64,000 nt of DNA from Telopea speciosissima (taxonomy: Eukaryota; Streptophyta; Magnoliopsida; Proteales; Proteaceae), in the NCBI RefSeq assembly GCF_018873765.1, contig NC_057916.1:33517501-33581500 (forward strand), given 5' to 3'. Position 1 is the stretch's first letter, and each line of letters starts with the position of its first letter. Both the position numbers and the translations under genes were made by a program. This document shows, piece by piece, positions 23,601 to 34,592 of the stretch. A model generated the notes under the pieces. The model saw only the letters and a list, made by a program, of their open reading frames with translations, was not told the origin of the DNA and did not search any database.

Positions 23601-26600
23601 TCCTCACCATGTCCATAAGTGGTACGTTCGCCTTTCGGCGACCCCATTTTGTTCAGGACTTCCTGGCATAGTAAACCGACTAACTATTCCAGAGTCCTCA
23701 AGGTATTTGGCAAACGAGCCCTTCTGTCCAAAGATCGCCATGTATCCGCCATAATACTCACCCCCACGATCGATCTAACAATTTTAATAACTTTCCTAAT
23801 CATGTTTCTCAACTTGATCCTAAAAATCTTGAACTTGTCAAGAGATTAGACTTTTCTTTAATTAAGTACAGGTATCCATATCGGGAATAGTCGTCTTAAA
23901 AGTGATGAAATAAAAATTTTTACACAATGTGATGAATAGGGACCATCGATGTCGGTGTGAATGACCTCTAACAGTCGGAACTACGGATGCAGTTTTCTTC
24001 TTTATTTTGGTCATCTTTCCCTTACAAGTCTACACAAGTTTCTAGATCACTTTCGAGAGTAGGCAGGATGTCAGACTTTATTAGCCTTTCCACTCTTGCC
24101 TTAGAAATATGACCTAGCCGCTTATGCCACAATGTGAAAGACCGTTCTTTAGGTAAGGGTCTTTTAGAAACAACACTTTCAACATTACAGGAGACGTAGA
24201 TATCGGTGGGAGACAAACACAATCAGCACAATCCGTTGGACATAAAGCAGGAACCAACTTTAGTTGAATTAAAAAATAAATTAACCATAGTATTCTTTAT
24301 TTCAAAATAGAAACCACTAATGTCCAAAATCGAAACCGAATCAAATTCGCCTAAAGGACGGTACATAAAAAGTGTTCTTTAAAGTCAATTTAAAACCAGA
24401 ATCTAATAATAAAATGACATCTCCCACGAACTCTACGTCGAATGTCCATCATTTCCTACGATCAACCTTGATTCATCCTTGTTTGGCCTCCTCCGGTTTA
24501 TGAACCCTCGTATGGTAAAAGCAACATGGTTAGTTGCACTTGCTATCTAGCCACCAAGAACTAGATGGGGCTTCGATAGATTGGATTCACAAACAAAAGC
24601 CAAAGAATTATTACGATGCGCTTGGGCTTGAGTAACCAAGCCTTGTATTTGTCGTAGTCCTTCTTCATGTGACCCTTCTTCTTGCAAAAGAAGCAACGAT
24701 CACTCTCTTTCTTCAAAGAGTCTTTATTGGGTCCCAAATTGTTAGTCCGATCGGATGTTTATTGCGAGACTTATGAGTATGGTTTTTAGACTTTTTACTC
24801 TTACGGGCTTTGAAAGTAAACAGGCGATGAGGCTTTTTCTCTTTCTTCAATTTCTCTTCCTCGGACACAACCCTAGAAATTAGGTCATTAATGCTCCGGA
24901 CTCCATCTTGGGAAATGTAGTTGGTTTTTATGATGCCAAATTCGAAGGTAGGGTATTTAAGGCTTGATGGACAATTAGGGCATCCGGAAGAGGAATGTCT
25001 AAGGCCTTGAGTTTAGTTTGGTAATCAACCATCCTAATAATGTAATCCCTAACACCCCGAACCATCATACTCCATATTAAATAACCCTTGAAGTGTCCCA
25101 ATCTCAAGATTCGATGAAACTTTGTATCTCTTGGAAATTGCATCTAGCAATTCCCTGGCGATACATTTCTCAGTGGACCACTTTTTAGGTGTTCGGTATC
25201 GACCTCTTTATGGACGATATCTCGAGTCGATTACTCTTTTGCCATGCAAGCATGCACGCACTTTTCATCCTCGTACTATCGCGTTAGTTCCATTGGTGTG
25301 TCCATAACAAGGGACGTGTGCACATCCGCCATTTCCATAGCAAACGTAATGTCCTCTTTCCACTTCTTAAAGTTTGACCAGGTGAGGAGCTCAATAGTAA
25401 CCATGTTATTATTGTGAGAAGGTGACTGAAAATTTAAACAATGAACAAGATAATAATTAAAATGATGCAAGTTGCTTGAAAACTTTATAAGCTAATGAGA
25501 ATTTTACACACATCATTGTGAAATCACCTTTGGGCTGAATTCTCAATATGCAATTGTAAAAATCCCTACATACCAGTGGCCATGGGAATACAGCTCAACT
25601 TTCAAAATCCACCACCTTTGGGTGTGCAGAATTCTAGGGTCAACCTATTCACAAGCATACTGTATATGTACCCCTTCAAGTACCAATACATGACCACCAC
25701 CTTTGGGTGTATGACCACACATTAGAGTTGAAGGACACCCCACAACTGTATGAGACCGGTGTTTCACAAATCCAACAAGGAAGGTCGCTTTGGCGGCTGC
25801 ATCCTGTCGAACCCATGGAACCCTCTCTTGGGATATTCCAAAATTACTTACATCCTTAAACAAATTGTGTTATTTTATACTTTATGACAAGGGGCTTTAA
25901 ATGTCTTAAAATTAACACAAAAATAATAATAATACTGTTCATCAAGGTAGGTATTCCAGCAATTGAGAAATTGGTTCGATTTCCAATAGAACGAACCTAT
26001 AAATTATATAAAGGGCATGCATCAAAAGAATACAAAAAATATTTAAAATATTCATATCTGATCAAAACAGATGGCACCACTGTGTAGAGCACAGAAAAAC
26101 AGAGCCAACGCAAAAAACGGGACCCCAAATAGAGTCTCGTAGCCCCCAGAAAGCCCGGTCAAAGTTCAAGTCAAAATCTGGTTGACTGTACTGGTCAAAC
26201 CGGTCCGAAAGTCAAACCAAATCAATTTGGTTCAACCCCCGGTCCGAGCGAACCGGTTCAGACCCGGTCCAACCGGGTTCGGGTCAGGCCAAATCGGGTC
26301 AGTAGGCGGGCCAACGGGTCGGGTTTTCGGGTCAGAAATCGGGTTGACCCGACCCGAGCGGCGCACGTTAGCATCGCCTGTACATAGAATCAGGCGCACG
26401 ATAGCAAAACCCAGATTCTTTTTTTTTTTTTTTTTTTTTAACATCTGCCGGCGAGTGAAGATCACCCGCGGCTGCCGCCGGCGCGTGAGAGCTCATTCGG
26501 CAGCCGCCGGCGGTGATCCACCCACCGAAAACTACGATTTTGCGAGCTCCTACGCCCCCATGTGATCGTATTCTGTTTTCGCCTGGCTAAAAAAATCGCG

Positions 26601-26753
26601 AGAATGCCGGTGTCCGTGACGGGTTTTTGGAAAACTGGAAAAAACCCTAAAAACCTTGATTCGAATCGAAAAATTTTCGATTCCCTTATTATGTTCTATT
26701 ATTTTGAATCCATATAGGTTCAAGAACGGATCTATGGAGGCTCTGATACCACA

Positions 26754-27274
26754 TGTTGGAATAAATCGATCCAAATAGGGACAAAATCCCAAAAGCCAGG
26801 ATCTCCATAGGGCGTTCAAGAACACAATCAAATAAATAATAGAAAATAGGGATAGAACCACTGACCTTGTTTCGCATCCATAGTGATGATGATTGCAGCG
26901 GAAAATAAAGAACAAAGATCTAGGCGCTTCCCCTCTATTCCCAAAGTAACTGGCCTGATGAGAATACCGAATGCGCAGGGACGACGAACATTGAATATCT
27001 CCCTCTCTTTCTAGAATGCACTCCTCAATAGCAATTGAGAATAATAAGTTGTGTTGGGTAGAGGGGGGACCTAGCTCTCCTTATATAGTAATCCCTATAG
27101 GGTCTGACACATCACAGTCCCAATAGGAATCTATCTGGCCCACACTAAGCCAGTCCACATTAGACTTCTAATATAACTTAATGACCCCACTTTATTAGAC
27201 CAAAACCCTAATTAGCCTGGTTTAGGGATTTAATTATGTCCATATAGAATTTTATTAGAACTAAAATTCTAACA
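26754..27274 (-). repeat. 5' LTR of the copia element
   Basis: This is the 521-bp terminal repeat on the high-coordinate side, next to the primer binding site. It is nearly identical to 20158-20678. Confidence 0.92.
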
Positions 27275-27279
27275 TTATT

Positions 27280-28320
27280 TTCACCTTCTTATTTGGGAGT
27301 TTGAGTTTGAGTTTGGAAAAAAACTCTATAACATTGCAAGCTATGGTTTGGATTTGGTGTTGGTGCCCGATTTCTTCAGGTTGATTGAATTGTGTACTTG
27401 AATTGAATGCTTCAAATGATTCGATCTGACATTGTAATTGGATTTTTGTTTTATCATCATCTCCCCCTACCCTATCGTGAATGATCACAAATACACTTTC
27501 TATTCAATTAGAGGTTTTAAATGCCTGTGGTGAGGGGATTCTTTCTTCATCATGGGTGGGTGAAAGGAAACTTGGTCCTAAATTTTACTTAGGACCAAAA
27601 AAAAAAAAAAAAAAAAACCCCAACTCAACATGCGAGTGTAGTTAAATTGTGACCTTGTAAAGTTTAACCAACTATAGTTGAACATACACAGGAGTGTGGC
27701 TTAGGCGAAAGAAGAGTCATAAACAATAAGGGAGTGGAGAATCACCATACCGATGCTGATTTTAACTGTTACGTGATATATTAGATGGAACAAAATTTGT
27801 GATTAGTGGATCCCAAGACCCCTTGCTAACATGTCAAATTTTTGAGTAAACAGAATTTTCCAAGTGACAAAATAATAAACAAAAAAAGTCTAAGACTATC
27901 AAAATGTACAGAAGAGGGGTGCATGGGCAAACGCGCATGTGGTACTCCTACACATGAGAGGATTAATGTCAGTCTAAAATCACCATATCACTCTTCTGTA
28001 TGGAAAAAATACAGGGCCTGCTCATATGAAGAAGAAAAAAGAGTGAAAAAAACCTTTTCTCCCAAAACAAATAAAGGGAAAAACTTCCCTACAATACTTA
28101 GATTTCAGTTTCCTTCTCACATGAATTTTGTGTATTTTTTTCTAGTTTATTCTAAATATGTGAGTCTCATGTGAATGATACTTTTTTCAGAATACCATTG
28201 ATGTGGCATGTAGATTACTCCCCCACAGCATGCGTGGAGAACCATCTCTCAAAAATAAAATACAAAAACCGAATCAAATTTTTTTTTTAACATTCGAGTA
28301 CGAGTATCTGGGTCCCAGCC
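27280..28320. other. No gene recognised; intergenic
   Basis: AT-rich spacer with a 19-base A run at 27598-27616, possibly the tail of a lost LINE or SINE. Open frames at 27261-27488 (minus) and 27842-28174 (plus) match nothing I know. Confidence 0.5.
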
Positions 28321-28326
28321 CAGTAC

Positions 28327-28566
28327 GGCCCAAATCAGGCCCATTAATTCATGAAATGGCCCATGAACACCTCACTGCCTAACTTTCAACCAGTGTCCTG
28401 GTACTCTGGTGGAGGACCAGAGGTATCTCTTGATTGAGTCCTGATCTTTTAGTGAGTCAACACATTTTCATTCCATTGGTCAACTCTACCATGTATCCGA
28501 TCAACCGAACAGAATGGAATTGGCCTTGCATGGTTGACACGTGTATCCAAATATTCAAACACGTGT
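28327..28566 (+). promoter_or_regulatory. Promoter cluster: three GGCCCA motifs and two ACACGTGT G-boxes
   Basis: GGCCCA occurs at 28327-28332, 28338-28343 and 28358-28363; this is the site-II type element bound by TCP factors in many plant promoters. Two identical ACACGTGT boxes follow at 28537-28544 and 28559-28566, 22 bases apart centre to centre, about two turns of the helix. They are 125-150 bases upstream of the proline-rich gene's ATG. Paired G-boxes of this kind bind bZIP or bHLH factors and can act as ABA-response elements; that role here is inferred. Confidence 0.55.
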
Positions 28567-28689
28567 CCACAGGTGGCATCCACAATCTATTCTCTAATAC
28601 TTTTCTTCCTTCCTTCGCATAACAAATGTTGCGGTGTCACTCCTTCAAAGTAAATACTAGTTGAAGAAGACGAAGAAGAAGAAGAAGCG

Positions 28690-29283
28690 ATGTTAGGGTT
28701 GACGATGCCCACCAACATAGCCAAGCGAGCCATCCCGCTCTACTCTGCAACTAATGCAGTGCCATTAGTTACAGTTAAAAAACATTTACTACCCACTCAT
28801 TCTTATCTCTCAGTCCCACCACCACCACATTCCTGGGACTCTACTCCGCATCATCTTCATTTTGTGAAAGGGAAGGTAGCAGCAGCACATGACCCATCAG
28901 AGTCTGATCTACCGACTAATATCCCTCCGGAGATCCCATCAGTGCCGGCATACGCACCATCATTTCCACCGGAGGTACCGGGACCTAATACGACACCTTG
29001 GGAGCTGGAACCAATGGGCCCGGAAATAGTACCGGATCCTGTCCCGAAAAAGCCCCCACTTGCACCTCCAGGTGGGCCGGATTTCCCTGGCCCACCAACC
29101 CCATCGCCGCCTGGTCCAGACATACCATTTCCGCCGCCGCCGAATACCGTTCCACCACCACCGCCGGAAGTCGTACCACCAAGGCCACCTGAAATTATGC
29201 CTCCGCCGCCAAACATGCCCCCCGATATCACCCCTCCTCCCACTGGCCCTTTCGCTGTTGCAGGGAGAGAGACCGTCTCTTGA
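28690..29283 (+). CDS. Proline-rich protein of unknown function
   Basis: A single open frame encodes 197 residues. Residues 1-60 are basic and almost free of acidic residues, and could be an organelle-targeting sequence, though no clear signal peptide or membrane segment is visible. From about residue 80 it is a Pro-rich tail with repeated PPEIP, PPEVP and PGPDIPFP units and runs of four or five prolines. It ends FAVAGRETVS. The leader has a GAA-rich tract (28664-28688). G-boxes and GGCCCA motifs lie upstream, and an AATAAA is present at 29379-29384. Codon use is skewed to CCG, CCA and CCT as expected. The long Gly-rich frame on the opposite strand is its shadow. Proline-rich cell-wall or LEA-like proteins are possible relatives, but I do not recognise a family. 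Confidence 0.6.
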   Translation: MLGLTMPTNIAKRAIPLYSATNAVPLVTVKKHLLPTHSYLSVPPPPHSWDSTPHHLHFVKGKVAAAHDPSESDLPTNIPPEIPSVPAYAPSFPPEVPGPNTTPWELEPMGPEIVPDPVPKKPPLAPPGGPDFPGPPTPSPPGPDIPFPPPPNTVPPPPPEVVPPRPPEIMPPPPNMPPDITPPPTGPFAVAGRETVS

Positions 29284-30497
29284 ATCTTGTACAACTTTCT
29301 TTGTTTACAGATCTTTGGGTATAAACACTTGGTGTTTTAATTAGAGACTCACTTTTGTGTGTGTGCGTGTGGGGAGTAAATAAAACTTAAAAAATCCGAG
29401 TTTTCAGTTTCAGTTTAAACCGACGCTAAGATGTTGAAATGTTCAATCAAAAGCTTACCGGTCTGTGCCACAGTTTCTACGTAGAAGGGCAGCAGCAGTC
29501 ATGAAAAGAGGGATAAAAATCAATCCTCTGCATTGCTTAATCTTGCGGTGCTTTGCAGTTCGGGTTTGCAAGCTTGATACGTGGAAGATCATCATCTAAC
29601 AGTACGAGTTCTAGCAGAAAGGCTAAAAATCGAAGTGGATCGGTTGAAATCGGCTGATTCAGACTATAATTGTGATCGATTTTGATTTTAGATGTTTTGG
29701 GATTGTCAATTGGATAATTGGGTTTTCAAATGAGGGTTCAATTTTAAATTTTTTTGGTACGAATTTTGATCGGAATTGGCAAGGACTGATTGGACTTGAG
29801 TCCTAGTTTCAAATCTAACGAGTTCCTCTCAATGTGCGTACGCTAGAAATTTAAAGCATATAAATTGTGTATATGCTTTAAGTCTGCAAAAGTAGACAAG
29901 ATAGTGTCTCTTCCTCCCTACTTTTTAAGACATTTTTTCCGCCACAGTCTTCTCGCCCCCCTCCGTCAGGGCAACTCCACCCCTACCTCTGTCCCTGCCC
30001 CAACCCCGCCATTCCCTGCTACTACCCCAACTCTGCCCCTCAATAATGAGTTGGGTTCCTTCTGATTACTTCGTGGGGAGCTTAAGAATTCATACCCGAG
30101 CAGGGAAACATGATTCTCCAAGACACTTCTTGTCCTCCCTAGTAGTTGGATCGATACTAGTTCCTCCAAAGCTCGCAGCCTAACCAACAATTACGGATAG
30201 ATGTTAGAGAAAGATGAGGAACCATGAAAAAGGATGAAATACAGGAACCCATAAGTCGTATTGAATAATTTTTTAGGGGAAAAGAATATAAACCTAAAAC
30301 AAAAAACCTGATTTTGTGTATTTTTGTTAAGTTAAACTTATAGATTCGTTAAGAAAAACCCAAAAATGGTTAATCATGTAATTTTCCTGACAGAAGGATT
30401 GACACATGAGAGTATTATTTCCCTTGTACGTGGGGTCTTTTATCAATATTATTTTTTTCGTTCTATCCAACGATGTGGGTTCTATATGAAGGATCCA
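29284..30497. other. 3' flank and intergenic region, nothing recognised
   Basis: It holds the probable 3' UTR of the proline-rich gene (to about 29400), then unassigned sequence. A C-rich patch lies at 29955-30030. No gene or named repeat was recognised. Confidence 0.45.
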
Positions 30498-30672
30498 GAT
30501 CCTCTATTGCCGAGTTGCCCGGCAGGATGGTATTGTCGAGACACAGCAAAGCGGGCAATGACTGCCTTACCTTTGCCCAAGCGTCTTGCCCGAGTAGGGA
30601 TAAGGCGTTCATTGCACGCCTCGTCGTGTCTAGGCAGTATGGTCCTGCCGGACAGCTCGGCAGTAGACGATC
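30498..30672. repeat. Foldback element, 175-bp near-perfect palindrome layout
   Basis: The left arm from 30498 (GATCCTCTATTGCCGAGTTG and on) matches the complement of the right arm ending at 30672 (GATCGTCTACTGCCGAGCTG and on) at roughly 78% over about 74 bases, with a short centre. Similar short peptides on both strands result from this symmetry. It is a MITE-like foldback; an RNA from it would form a long hairpin. No target duplication was identified. Confidence 0.75.
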
Positions 30673-31431
30673 CAAATTGTCTATATGAATGATATTATTT
30701 TTTACGTCGATGTGGATGTGGCGTGCAGATTTCTTTTCACATTGGCATTTTGGGGAATCCTCTCTTTTAAAACAAAAGGAAAGTTTTCTTGCATCGTGGT
30801 GAACGAAAAATGTATCCTTCTAGGGTCATAAATATTTGGGGAAATATCATTCCCCTCCCCTCTAAGTTTCCTTAATATCAACCCAATACCCAGGTTTTGA
30901 AAAATGATAATGCCCTCCCTTACTTTTAAAGATTCTATCAACTGTACCCTAAGTGACTAACTGTGTTAAAACAGCATATAAAAAGACGATATTACCCTCA
31001 TCTTTAACCTCAATTCTTTCTTCTTTCTTCTTTCTTCTTCTTTCCTCTTCTTCTAGAAGCCACGGTCACCACGACGGCTGTATCCACCACCACCGCCGCC
31101 ACCACAGCTGTATCCACTCTACCCATGGATCTTGACCCATCAGCTGATGAGTCACCGGCGCGCCGGCTACCCCACCGCCTACCTCCGACAGCACCAATGT
31201 TTCCTGTACTCTTTTCTATAATCTATTCTCTCCTTACTATTTCAATAAAATCTGGTCTCTCAATTGGAACTGTGACTTCTCAGATCCGATCAAATTATGG
31301 AGAAGCAGCCCAGTGGCTCACATGAGCCACCACCCCTCTACTCTCAGAGAAAATGAAATAGAAGGGAAGAAGAAAATAAGCTCACAAAACAGAAGAGAAC
31401 AAACACAACCCAAATCAAAACCAGGTTACAC

Positions 31432-31649
31432 TGTGAGGGTATTTATGTAATATCCCTTCATATGCTCTAATATAATCCTACTTGTATTAATACTCAGGCT
31501 GTGAGGGGCAATCTAGTAATTACCCTATCTGACCTAAACCCTAGTTTTCCTATAAATACTAGCTGGAGGCAGTAGTCTGGGTATTCCAAACTAGATACTC
31601 AGAGTGTAATGCGTTAAGCAACCTTGTGCTTAAACCCTAAACCCTAACA
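31432..31649. mobile_element. Solo LTR nested in the Pack-MULE (fossil)
   Basis: A 218-bp segment begins TGTGAGGGTATTT and ends CCCTAACA. It is flanked on both sides by TACAC (31427-31431 and 31650-31654), a perfect 5-bp target duplication. It contains a TATA-like TATAAATA near 31551. With no internal region, it is best explained as a solo LTR left by recombination between two LTRs. It is younger than the Pack-MULE insertion it sits in. Confidence 0.7.
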
Positions 31650-31970
31650 TACACCACCAAATACTAATCTTCATCTTCATTCTGGTAATCAGTATTTGCT
31701 TGTACAAACTCATTCAATCAAATACACCAAACTGGCACTTCATTTATGAAAAATCAAAAGCAATCATCACTGCCAAAAACAAAGAAAAAAAAAAAGAGAT
31801 TTTTTTCCTTAACAGTAGTAGAAGATGATAAGCCATCAATTTATTCAGTTATGTTCATGAATAAATGGGTTAGTAATGAATCTAAAAATCAAAGAATTAC
31901 TAGTCCTAGAAGAGAATCTTCCATGAAACAAAGAATTAACAAAAAAAAGAATCAGTTGGAATCAGGCCCT

Positions 31971-32905
31971 TCATTTCTTCCAAGCATAAACCAGCAATGA
32001 AAACCCAGATGGACTCTGCAACTCGCCCTCCTCTATACTGGCCCATTCCAACACAGAAGAACTGCAACCAGACGAAGCTGAAGACATCGAAGATGATGAC
32101 GAGCTCCCCATCTTCAACAGAGTCTTCTTCATCTTCTTCCACTCGAACCCATTCATAAAAAACCCACACAACTGTTGTTGCTATTGCGGCAACATTACCA
32201 TCTCATCCTCCAATTCGTCCATTTTCTCGAACCTGAACATGAACACGGCATGCCCATTCTTAGCACCATCGAACATCTAGTTGTAAACGTCCCAAGACAC
32301 CTGAATAGTGACCCCATCGACTTCAATCCTCTCATTTCCTCTGAACTTCCACTTTAATCGCTTCACCTGCAAAACCCTCTTCCTATTGATGCTGAAACAA
32401 TGTCTGGGTTCATCCCCTGAATCCACTCTGCAATCAATGGAGATATCTCTGGTCTTACCCCCAAATCTCGCTTTTGAAGTGTAATACTTGTTTCCCACAA
32501 CATGCTCCCTCCTCAGAATCAAAACCTGGGATTTTGCTGGCTTTGTTGCTCTGGTTCTGCTGTAAGCTTCGTTGCAGGAGTCACCCACAACAAGAGTCAT
32601 CTCGCCGTCGATGACAACAACGACATAGAATCTAGACTGGGGTTTTGGGCCTGAATTAAATTTGACTTTGGTGAGATCCCAGAAGATTTCAACCTTCCTT
32701 GTTGGGCTACTGAGATTGAATCTCTTAGAACCACGTCTACGCCAGAAGAGAAAGGGCTTGATGTAGAGGCGGAATGAGGACAGATCCTCATCATGATCGT
32801 CGAAGCAGAGGTTGATATGGAGAACTTTGTCGACGATGTTACAACACTAGGTGAGAGCAAAGACGCCCAGGTCAGTTTGGTAGACGTAGGTGGTAAGATT
32901 GGTGT
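31971..32905 (-). pseudogene. Captured DUF868 protein gene, three TAG codons
   Basis: About 310 codons on the minus strand read as a plant DUF868 protein. From the N-terminal side they give NLTTYVYQTDLGVFALT, then RKVEIFWDLTKVKF, VIDGEMTLVVGDS, LRREHVVGNKYYTSKARFGG, VKRLKWKFRGNERIEVDG and a C-terminus rich in Ser that ends PSGFSLLVYAWKK. DUF868 genes are mostly intronless and of unknown function, and this copy also has no intron. The frame never shifts. It is broken only by TAG at 32847-32849, 32277-32279 and 32181-32183; the first two replace Trp codons that the family keeps. The very N-terminus is missing or unrecognised. It lies wholly inside the Pack-MULE, so it is a captured copy. Confidence 0.85.
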
Positions 32906-33177
32906 TGCCAGAAGAGAAGAGGAAATGGGAGAAGAAGACGCAAAAGGGAAAGTAGGGGAGGGTAAAATTGGAATAGAATTATATTAAGGGTATTTTGGAG
33001 TTTTAGAAATTTTGCATATGCCACATCATCACTTAATGGCGTTTTTTAACGGTTAGGATACGGTTGATAGAATCTTGGGAAAGTGGGGAAGGGCATTATC
33101 ATTTTTCAAAATTTGGGGATTGGGTTGATATTTAGGAAACTTAGAGGGGAGGGGGATGATATTTCCCCTAAAAATTT

Positions 33178-34121
33178 TGCCCCCTTATGGTACGAAGTTG
33201 ATAATACCTCTTGATAGATACCCTCTAGTTAGTGTCCGACCCTCTCGGTCAAGGGACTTTGAGTGAAGAAAAATTGCCTCCAAACAAAAATAATATAAAA
33301 ATTAGGAGGGGATTGCTACCAGGCTATGTAGCCCTTGCACCAATGCAGGCGACATCCAACCAGGGTAGGATTTTTTATTTAACGAGGGATGAGGTGGTCA
33401 TTACCTATGCCTTTGTGCAGTGGAGATTTAAGGAAAATGATTCATCCAGCACATCTCATTTTTTGATAGATGGGCTTTTTCAAATGATATTATTACCTTC
33501 TAAACTCGTTTTCTAATGACTCCTATTTCACTATTTAAAGGATGAAAAATGAAAAGGACTATTTACTCTAATATAACCAACATAGACCAAAGATGATCAT
33601 TGCAAAAAAAAATTCCTGTCAGGTTTCTTGTCTTATCCGGTTGTTCGGTTCCTCTCATAGGGGCAGAAATGACGACTTAACCACACCCGGGCAGGAGGTT
33701 AGATCGTCATTGCAGACCCCTATGAGAGGAACCAAACAACTGTACCGGAGAACCTGAGAGGATACTGATCTGATCATTGCAAGCCCAACAGCAGATGATC
33801 TGATCAGATTTTCACATATACATGCAATGACGAAAGGAGTCTTCTTTCCCTTTTCTTTTTTTGTTTCTATTCTATTTGACAATGTCTCCACTAAAATGGG
33901 ATTAGATGTCAAAATTATAAAAAATAAGAATAGTGATAATGAAATTAGCTATATCCATCACCAACAACAATTACAAACTCGCCTAACTTTGGCCTACCAT
34001 CAAATATTAGCAATCCATAAATCGATGCATCTTAAGCTTGTTGAAGTCATTGGTGGTTTGTTGACTACATTTATAAGAGGGGGAGTGTTACTGGTGAAGC
34101 CTCGATCTCAGTTTTAATCTA
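33178..34121. other. Intergenic spacer between two transposons
   Basis: It holds one foldback (33615-33765) and otherwise no recognised gene. Short frames at 33232-33516 and 33827-34117 match nothing I know. Confidence 0.5.
33615..33765. repeat. Foldback MITE-like element
   Basis: Left arm TCCGGTTGTTCGGTTCCTCT (from 33636) pairs with the complement of the right arm (to about 33748), which reads TTGTTTGGTTCCTCTCATAG. The outer segments TCAGGTTT and TCAGGTTC also pair. The complement of the right end reads TATCCTCTCAGG, resembling the outer end of the foldback at 39331-39495, so the two may be one family. Confidence 0.65.
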
Positions 34122-34126
34122 GAAAG

Positions 34127-34592
34127 TGTTAGGAATTTTTCAAATGCTACGTGTGGGCTTAATTAATTATCGGGTCAATCATTGATTGGAATCAAGAAAT
34201 ACAAGGGCTGACGTGGCTTGCTACTATTTTATTGAGATAGACCAGACCGGCCTGGCCCATTATGGAAGTGGGTTAGGGTTTGGGGAGTATTATAAATACT
34301 AATGATGAGGGGTCCCTGCAGTCACTATTTTCTTTTCTCCATAAGAAATGGAGCTGTGGGAGAGTTTAAGAGACTGTAGAAGATCCCCATCGTGGTTGTC
34401 CAAGATCATTCGAGGACTTGCAATCATTATCTGACGGATCTTATTGTTCTTGGGCGTATTCTTATCTGTTCTTCACCAACATACGTGGGTACCAGGTACA
34501 CCTTATTTTCCCTGTTCTTTTTATTCAATCATGTTCTAGATCTTTGTATGGGGATGGATTCAGGTTTGACAAAACCCATTAATTGTTCAACA
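34127..34592 (+). repeat. 5' LTR of the non-coding element
   Basis: This is the 466-bp terminal repeat next to the tRNA-Met primer site. It contains a TATA-like TATAAATA near 34291. Confidence 0.88.

Larger units (their letters stand above)
20158..27274 (-). mobile_element. Ty1/copia LTR retrotransposon, young LTRs, broken coding region (fossil)
   Basis: Two 521-bp LTRs (20158-20678 and 26754-27274) start TGTTGG and end CTAACA, and differ at about three positions. A perfect 5-bp target duplication TTATT lies at 20153-20157 and 27275-27279. Beside the 26754 LTR is a primer site pairing with tRNA-Met (complement TGGTATCAGAGCC); beside the other LTR is a polypurine tract (complement AAGTGGGAGAA). 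On the minus strand the order is leader, gag (about 25470-24600), GAG-pre-integrase (LWHKRLGHISKARVERL), integrase, reverse transcriptase (about 22930-22000) and RNase H (to about 21360). This is the copia order. The near-identical LTRs mean a recent insertion, yet the coding region carries many breaks. Confidence 0.93.
30838..33168. mobile_element. Pack-MULE carrying a DUF868 gene
   Basis: The ends are inverted repeats of about 80-100 bases: left GGGGAAATATCATTCCCCTC, right complement GGGGAAATATCATCCCCCTC. The flanks TAAATATTT (30829-30837) and TAAAAATTT (33169-33177) form a 9-bp target duplication with one mismatch, as expected for Mutator-like elements. No transposase is present. The right half (31971-32905) is most of a host DUF868 gene on the minus strand. 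The left half has low-complexity TTC-rich sequence, an unassigned short coding-like segment near 31125-31200, and a solo LTR inserted later at 31432-31649. The end sequences differ from those of the 1208-2900 element, so this is another MULE family. Confidence 0.88.

Noticed and set aside
27261-27488. Minus-strand frame rich in Gln next to the copia LTR
   Set aside because: It begins in the LTR, has no homology and no gene structure.
28857-29294. Gly-rich open frame of 145 codons on the minus strand
   Set aside because: It is the antisense shadow of the Pro-rich gene: CCN codons read backward become GGN. No independent start context or homology.
31634-31649. AACCCTAAACCCTAAC, telomere-like repeat
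   Set aside because: Only about two units, and it is the end of the solo LTR; such short runs are common in plant promoters (telo-box).
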